A stretch of DNA of 10,820 nucleotides from Chitinophagaceae bacterium. GTDB lineage: Bacteria; Bacteroidota; Bacteroidia; Chitinophagales; Chitinophagaceae. The translations under genes were made by a program, and so were the position numbers. Below the pieces are notes generated by a model. That model had not been told where the DNA came from and did not search any database. It was given only the letters and a program-made list of their open reading frames with translations. Location: positions 1 through 10,820 of the forward strand of contig JAIEQT010000580.1 of assembly GCA_019747455.1 (NCBI GenBank), given 5' to 3'. This document shows positions 5,340-10,820 of the stretch, in pieces (position 1 is the stretch's first letter; every line of letters begins with the position of its first letter).

Positions 5340-7178
5340 TTATTTTTTATTTGTTTTATTTTTCAAATCCTGCAATTTTTTCTGACTTTCCATCATTTGT
5401 TCATATCGCTCTTGAAATTTACTTTTAGTTTTTGGCGTTTTTCTTTTCACTTCAATCTTTGCTAAAATTTTATCATGATCGATGATATAATTCTGGATCA
5501 CAAATTGCAATAATAAAGTTACCACATTTGATACTGTATAATACCAAGTAAGGGCCGATGGTAAACTGTTAAAAATGAAAAGAAGCATGAAAGGGAATAT
5601 ATAAGGCATATACTTCAACGCCGGATTATCTTGGGTGGGCGTCATGCTCATATTATAAATGGAAATTAAGAAGCTGGTGATTACAGCCGTAATCGTAAAT
5701 AAACTAATATGATTCCCAAATGCAGGAATAGTAAATGGCAGTGTGGCAATAGAATCGAATGAAGATAAATCCTTGCTCCAAAGAAATGCTTGTCCGCGTA
5801 GGGCTATCTCCGAATTAAAGAAGCTATACAAAGCAAAGAATATCGGAATTTGCAATAAAGCCGGGATACATCCCCCCAAAGGATTTACGCCTGCTTCGCG
5901 GAAGAGCTTCATCTGTTCCATAGCAAAACCTTGCTGATCATCCCCAAATTTCTTTTTGATAGTGTCTAATTCTGGACGAAGTGCTTTCATTTTCGCGCCA
6001 CTTAAGTAGCTACTATAGGTAAGCGGTGCCGTTACTATGCGAATAAAGAGCGTAAGTAATAATACTACCCATCCATAATTCTTAACAAAGCCTGCGAAGA
6101 AATCAAATACATTCATGATAATGTATTTGTTAATGGGTCGTACGAAAGAATACATATCTCTTCCTAAATTAACAATCCTATCCATTTCAGGGGCTTGCTT
6201 TTTTAGGATATCATAATCGCTTGGACCAATATAAAACTGAAAGGCAACGGTAGCTGAACTTGCAGGCGCCAACTTAATTTGGAGGCTTGCGTTACTCGTA
6301 GCTAAGTCGTTAGTAGAATCTGTTTTACGTGCCCATTTGATACTTCCGCTATTGAATCCATTGTTGGCGATCAATGTATTATTAAAGAATTGTTGAACCA
6401 CACTTACCCACTGGGTAGGTTTCTCAAATTGGTGTTCTTCTTTAGCGGAGATATAATCGAATTCATTATTCTCAGAGAAACAAATATTTGATACCTGACG
6501 TTCGTATTTATTACTACGTTCCATCATGGTAGTATGCACCTCCCAATTGATATTTAAAGAATTACCGGTAAGTAATTGATCAGCACCTGCTAAATAAATT
6601 GTAAAGCCGATTTTATAATCATTTTTACTAATTACATATTCATGTATAATGGCTTTTCCATCTGTTGTTTTGATAGCATATCTTACGGTAGTATTACCAT
6701 TAATATTTTTAACGATTGAATCGGCAGTGAAGAATAAAGATCCGGTTTGTGCTGATTGAGAAGCTGCTGTATTCACAGGATAGCTCAGTTGATTTCTGTT
6801 GGCCAGTATCACTTGTTTACCATTTCCATCTTTATAGTTTTTAAGTTCCACACTTTTAATTTGAGCGCCTTTATTGGTAAAAGTAACTTTCATCAGATCG
6901 TTTTCAACAACCTGAATAGCTTCTGTGCCTAAAGCGGCTTCTGTAAAATTACCGGCAGCAGCTTTTTTATCAGCAGTATCTCTTCTAAGCGAGTCGAGCT
7001 TTATGGCTGCGGTATCTTGTAATTTGATACGAGCAGCAGCCACTTTGGCCAAAGAGTCTTCTTCCTTCTTTTTAAGCTCAATGATGGCTTGGTTTTGCTG
7101 GTTAGTGAACCAGAAATAGAGGAAAATTAAAATACCTAATAAAACAAACCCAATGACCGTATTCTTATCCGTCTTCAT
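5340..7178 (-). CDS. yidC: Membrane protein insertase YidC
   Basis: Inserts and folds inner-membrane proteins, alone or with SecYEG. The 612-residue protein has the architecture found in Gram-negatives. TM1 is at about 7-25. A linker rich in Lys, Glu and Ala (31-75) precedes a large periplasmic beta-rich domain (about 85-345). The conserved insertase core follows: a helix around 367-390 with R380 in IRIVTAPLT, the position of the hydrophilic-groove arginine (E. coli R366); a cytoplasmic helical hairpin with MKALRPELDTIKKKFG (397-412) and EQMKLFREAGVNPLGGC (421-437); then TM segments at about 438-455, 490-508, 523-538 and 545-562. The tail (570-612) is strongly basic, which suits ribosome contact. 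A -7 box lies 23 bases upstream, and the GLPGLI-like gene follows after 4 bases. Confidence 0.97.
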   Translation of the reverse strand: MKTDKNTVIGFVLLGILIFLYFWFTNQQNQAIIELKKKEEDSLAKVAAARIKLQDTAAIKLDSLRRDTADKKAAAGNFTEAALGTEAIQVVENDLMKVTFTNKGAQIKSVELKNYKDGNGKQVILANRNQLSYPVNTAASQSAQTGSLFFTADSIVKNINGNTTVRYAIKTTDGKAIIHEYVISKNDYKIGFTIYLAGADQLLTGNSLNINWEVHTTMMERSNKYERQVSNICFSENNEFDYISAKEEHQFEKPTQWVSVVQQFFNNTLIANNGFNSGSIKWARKTDSTNDLATSNASLQIKLAPASSATVAFQFYIGPSDYDILKKQAPEMDRIVNLGRDMYSFVRPINKYIIMNVFDFFAGFVKNYGWVVLLLTLFIRIVTAPLTYSSYLSGAKMKALRPELDTIKKKFGDDQQGFAMEQMKLFREAGVNPLGGCIPALLQIPIFFALYSFFNSEIALRGQAFLWSKDLSSFDSIATLPFTIPAFGNHISLFTITAVITSFLISIYNMSMTPTQDNPALKYMPYIFPFMLLFIFNSLPSALTWYYTVSNVVTLLLQFVIQNYIIDHDKILAKIEVKRKTPKTKSKFQERYEQMMESQKKLQDLKNKTNKK

Positions 7179-7201
7179 AAAGCACTTATATAATTAGGCG
7201 G

Positions 7202-7209
7202 CAAAGGTA
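7202..7209 (-). promoter_or_regulatory. Putative -7 box for yidC
   Basis: TACCTTTG on the minus strand is an exact TAnnTTTG match 23 bases before the yidC ATG. A TTTG at 7235-7232 sits 22 bases further upstream and could be the -33 element, slightly beyond the commonest spacing. This is the best-supported promoter in the window. It probably also drives the GLPGLI-like gene. Confidence 0.55.
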
Positions 7210-7251
7210 ATGTTTGCGCGGAAGATATGTTCAAATATCAAATTTTGGTTG

Positions 7252-7259
7252 TTACTTTG
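7252..7259 (+). promoter_or_regulatory. Possible -7 box for the DUF4407 gene
   Basis: TTACTTTG is one base off TAnnTTTG and lies 46 bases before the ATG chosen at 7306. No clear -33 element was found. It is divergent from the yidC box, whose nearest base is about 43 bases away. Confidence 0.28.
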
Positions 7260-7305
7260 TTTCTCCAACCGCTACCGGTATTTTTTACCGATTTCAATCT
7301 TTTTT

Positions 7306-8268
7306 ATGCAATTGTTTACGCAAGGCGCGGAAGCGCATGGTGCTTATGGGCGGTTTACCCGTTTTTTATGGTGGTTGGCAACTGTGGAAGAACCACTTAT
7401 TAAAGACTGTATTGTTGATCGTAACCGGTACGCTATTATTGGAGCGAGTGTGTTAGGCACCTGGGTTTTTGCCACCTTGGCCTGGAGTTTTTTCTTTAAT
7501 ACCGTTACCTCTATAATTCCGGCCATTTTACTAGGTATATTGATGGGATTAATTGTGTTGGGTATAGATCGGGCACTCATTAAAAGTATTCGCCATACCA
7601 ACCGGAATCATATACTTGCGATACTATTCAGGGGCTTATTAGCCGTGATGATTGGGTTATTTATGGCACAGCCGGCCTTATTATTTCTGTTTGATAAAGA
7701 AGTAAGGGTTCAGGCATCAATAGATAATGAGCATCGCAAACAAAAAAAACGTGCTGAGTTGGAGAAGCTTTTTGCCCCCCAAAAAACAGCCTTGCTTACT
7801 CAGCAAAAACAACTTCAAGGGGAACTTAATACGGTTTATGCCGAAATGAGTAAGGCTCGTATAGATTTTATTGCAGAAACAGATGGTACAGGCGGTAGTG
7901 GTAAAATTGGGCTGAAAGATATAGCAGAAGCCAAGCGAACAGAATACCAGGTATTAACAAACAGATATACGGCACTTGAAAACAGAAACCGACCAACATT
8001 ACTGTTAGTTGAAAAATCACTAGCAGCTATCGAAGCAAATATGCTAAAAGAACAAGAATCTTTTGCTCTTTTATTAAACACCGGCTTTATAACCCGTATA
8101 GAAGCACTCAACAATTTAGTACAGCAAAACAATGCTGTTGCCTTCAGGTATTATTTGTTAGTAGGCATACTCTTACTTATTGAACTGATGCCACTCATTA
8201 GCAAACTAATGATGCCAACCGGCACTTATGAGGTGAAGGCAAGATTAGTGGAGGAAGAGGAGATTAGG

Positions 8269-8283
<15 letters not shown>
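7306..8283 (+). CDS. DUF4407 family membrane protein with central coiled coil
   Basis: A 325-residue inner-membrane protein of unknown function. Three hydrophobic segments near the N-terminus (about 43-63, 69-88 and 103-128) are followed by a long charged, probably coiled-coil region (about 131-252) and a final segment (282-298). Family-like motifs are the N-terminal FLWWLATVEEPLIKDC (20-35), GIDRALI (86-92), a glycine-rich ETDGTGGSGKIG (191-202) and LIELMPLISKLMMP (291-304). The frame is open to an ATG at 7210, but that start abuts the yidC -7 box and adds residues that do not look like the family N-terminus; 7306 is preferred. The gene lies alone on the plus strand between the minus-strand genes yidC and pyrG. 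Its last codons and stop are inside the heptamer repeat. Confidence 0.87.
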
Positions 8284-10089
<1,806 letters not shown>

Positions 10090-10117
10090 TTAACTTAACG
10101 TGTAAATCTTTCTTAAT

Positions 10118-10820
10118 ATGAAAAAAATAATGAGTTTAACACTCGCGGCCTTAATTACAGCGGGATTTTTAAGTTATCGTAATAAAACGGAAGAACCAGC
10201 CTTGGCAACCCCGGGTTGTTATGTATCTTGTTTTACAGATGTTCGGGATCAGTTTCGTGCGGAAGCATCTACTGTGGCATTTGCGGCCATGCATGAAAAT
10301 CCTTATAAGTATACCTTAGAAAACCCTACCGGAACTTCGATTAGCTTCCCGGCTGCAGATGGTAAAGCTGCGGGTGGTTATTTTATAAAGAGTAAGAAAA
10401 AAACAAAGAATTGGATCTTTGTAATTCAGGAGTGGTGGGGATTGAATGATCATATTAAAAGAGAAGCCGAAACATTAGCAGCGGAGTTAGGCAATGTGAA
10501 TGTGTTGGCGTTGGATATGTACGATGGTGGTGTAGCTGCTACCGCAGATAGTGCTATGAAATTGATGCAAGCGGCTAAAACCCCTCGATTGGAAGCCATC
10601 GTTAATGCGGCTTTAGCCTACGCGGGTACTGATGCCAAAATATTTACTATCGGTTGGTGTTTTGGAGGTATGTGGAGTTTGCAGAGCAGTTTATTGGCAG
10701 GTAAGCAGGCTGCAGGTTGTGTTATGTACTATGGCCGCCCGGAAAATAATTTAGAAAAATTAAAGGGATTGAATTGTGATGTGATTGGCTTTTTCGGCAA
10801 TTTAGATAGAAGTCCATCTC
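10118..10820 (+). CDS. Dienelactone hydrolase family protein, exported, 3' end beyond the window
   Basis: A frame open from ATG 10118 to the window end gives 234 codons without a stop, so the gene is truncated by the window, not broken. Residues 1-19 are a basic, hydrophobic N-terminus (MKKIMSLTLAALITAGFLS) acting as a signal peptide or membrane anchor. The alpha/beta-hydrolase part begins near 72. It shows FVIQEWWGLNDHIKREAE (101-118), the DLH-type strand and oxyanion region; ALDMYDGG (131-138); and the nucleophile elbow GWCFGG (179-184) with C181. GFFGNLD (224-230) provides D230 as the likely acid, and the catalytic His would lie beyond the window. A Cys nucleophile is characteristic of dienelactone hydrolases, but many relatives have unknown substrates. 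Export is notable, since classical DLH is cytoplasmic. It is divergent from pyrG. Confidence 0.88.
   Translation, partial: MKKIMSLTLAALITAGFLSYRNKTEEPALATPGCYVSCFTDVRDQFRAEASTVAFAAMHENPYKYTLENPTGTSISFPAADGKAAGGYFIKSKKKTKNWIFVIQEWWGLNDHIKREAETLAAELGNVNVLALDMYDGGVAATADSAMKLMQAAKTPRLEAIVNAALAYAGTDAKIFTIGWCFGGMWSLQSSLLAGKQAAGCVMYYGRPENNLEKLKGLNCDVIGFFGNLDRSPS

Noticed and set aside
7210..7305. DUF4407 start at 7210
   Set aside because: It begins directly beside the divergent yidC -7 box and adds 32 residues that look like translated promoter DNA; the family N-terminus fits 7306.
7876..7911. Glycine-rich GTGGSGKIG in DUF4407 as a Walker A nucleotide-binding loop
   Set aside because: Walker A needs Ser or Thr after GK; here it is Ile. 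There is no surrounding NTPase fold or Walker B, and the stretch lies within a charged coiled-coil-like region.

Overview
The window reads as chromosomal core DNA from a member of the Bacteroidota, most likely the family Chitinophagaceae. Reasons: AT-rich sequence; almost no Shine-Dalgarno-like sites in front of start codons; several exact or near matches to the Bacteroidota -7 box TAnnTTTG just upstream of genes; an exported GLPGLI/DUF4412-type protein; a long YidC with a large periplasmic domain; and a bacterial phosphosulfolactate-synthase-family protein. The family-level placement is inference from protein flavour, not a search result.

Layout from left to right. (1) 1-51, minus strand: the first 17 codons of a gene running out of the window, possibly a branched-chain aminotransferase. 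(2) 113-1255, plus strand: a two-gene unit, a small protein resembling the psi (HolD) subunit of DNA polymerase III, then rdgB (house-cleaning dITP/XTP pyrophosphatase). (3) 1252-4221, minus strand: a 12-repeat TPR protein, a phosphosulfolactate synthase-family (ComA) protein and shikimate dehydrogenase aroE. (4) 4356-4706, plus strand: a small exported orphan protein. (5) 4703-7178, minus strand: yidC (membrane protein insertase) followed by an exported GLPGLI/DUF4412-like protein. (6) 7306-8283, plus strand: a DUF4407 membrane/coiled-coil protein. (7) 8329-9972, minus strand: pyrG (CTP synthase). (8) 10118-10820, plus strand: an exported dienelactone-hydrolase-family protein, cut off by the window end just after its probable catalytic Asp.

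Most genes are housekeeping (nucleotide metabolism, aromatic amino acids, membrane protein insertion). No tRNA, rRNA, CRISPR array, IS element or phage gene was seen. No gene-free stretch exceeds 300 bases; the longest gaps are 9973-10117, 4222-4355 and 7179-7305, all between divergent genes.

Less ordinary points: a degenerate 7-base-period repeat that also folds as a long imperfect inverted repeat and supplies the 3' ends of both DUF4407 and pyrG; two separate convergent gene pairs whose stop codons interlock on a 4-base palindrome (CTAG and TTAA); a psi-like protein in a phylum where psi is not normally annotated; a DUF4407 gene placed backwards between pyrG and yidC; and a possible hairpin plus U-run in the pyrG leader. 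I see no convincing evidence for a wholly new multi-gene system.
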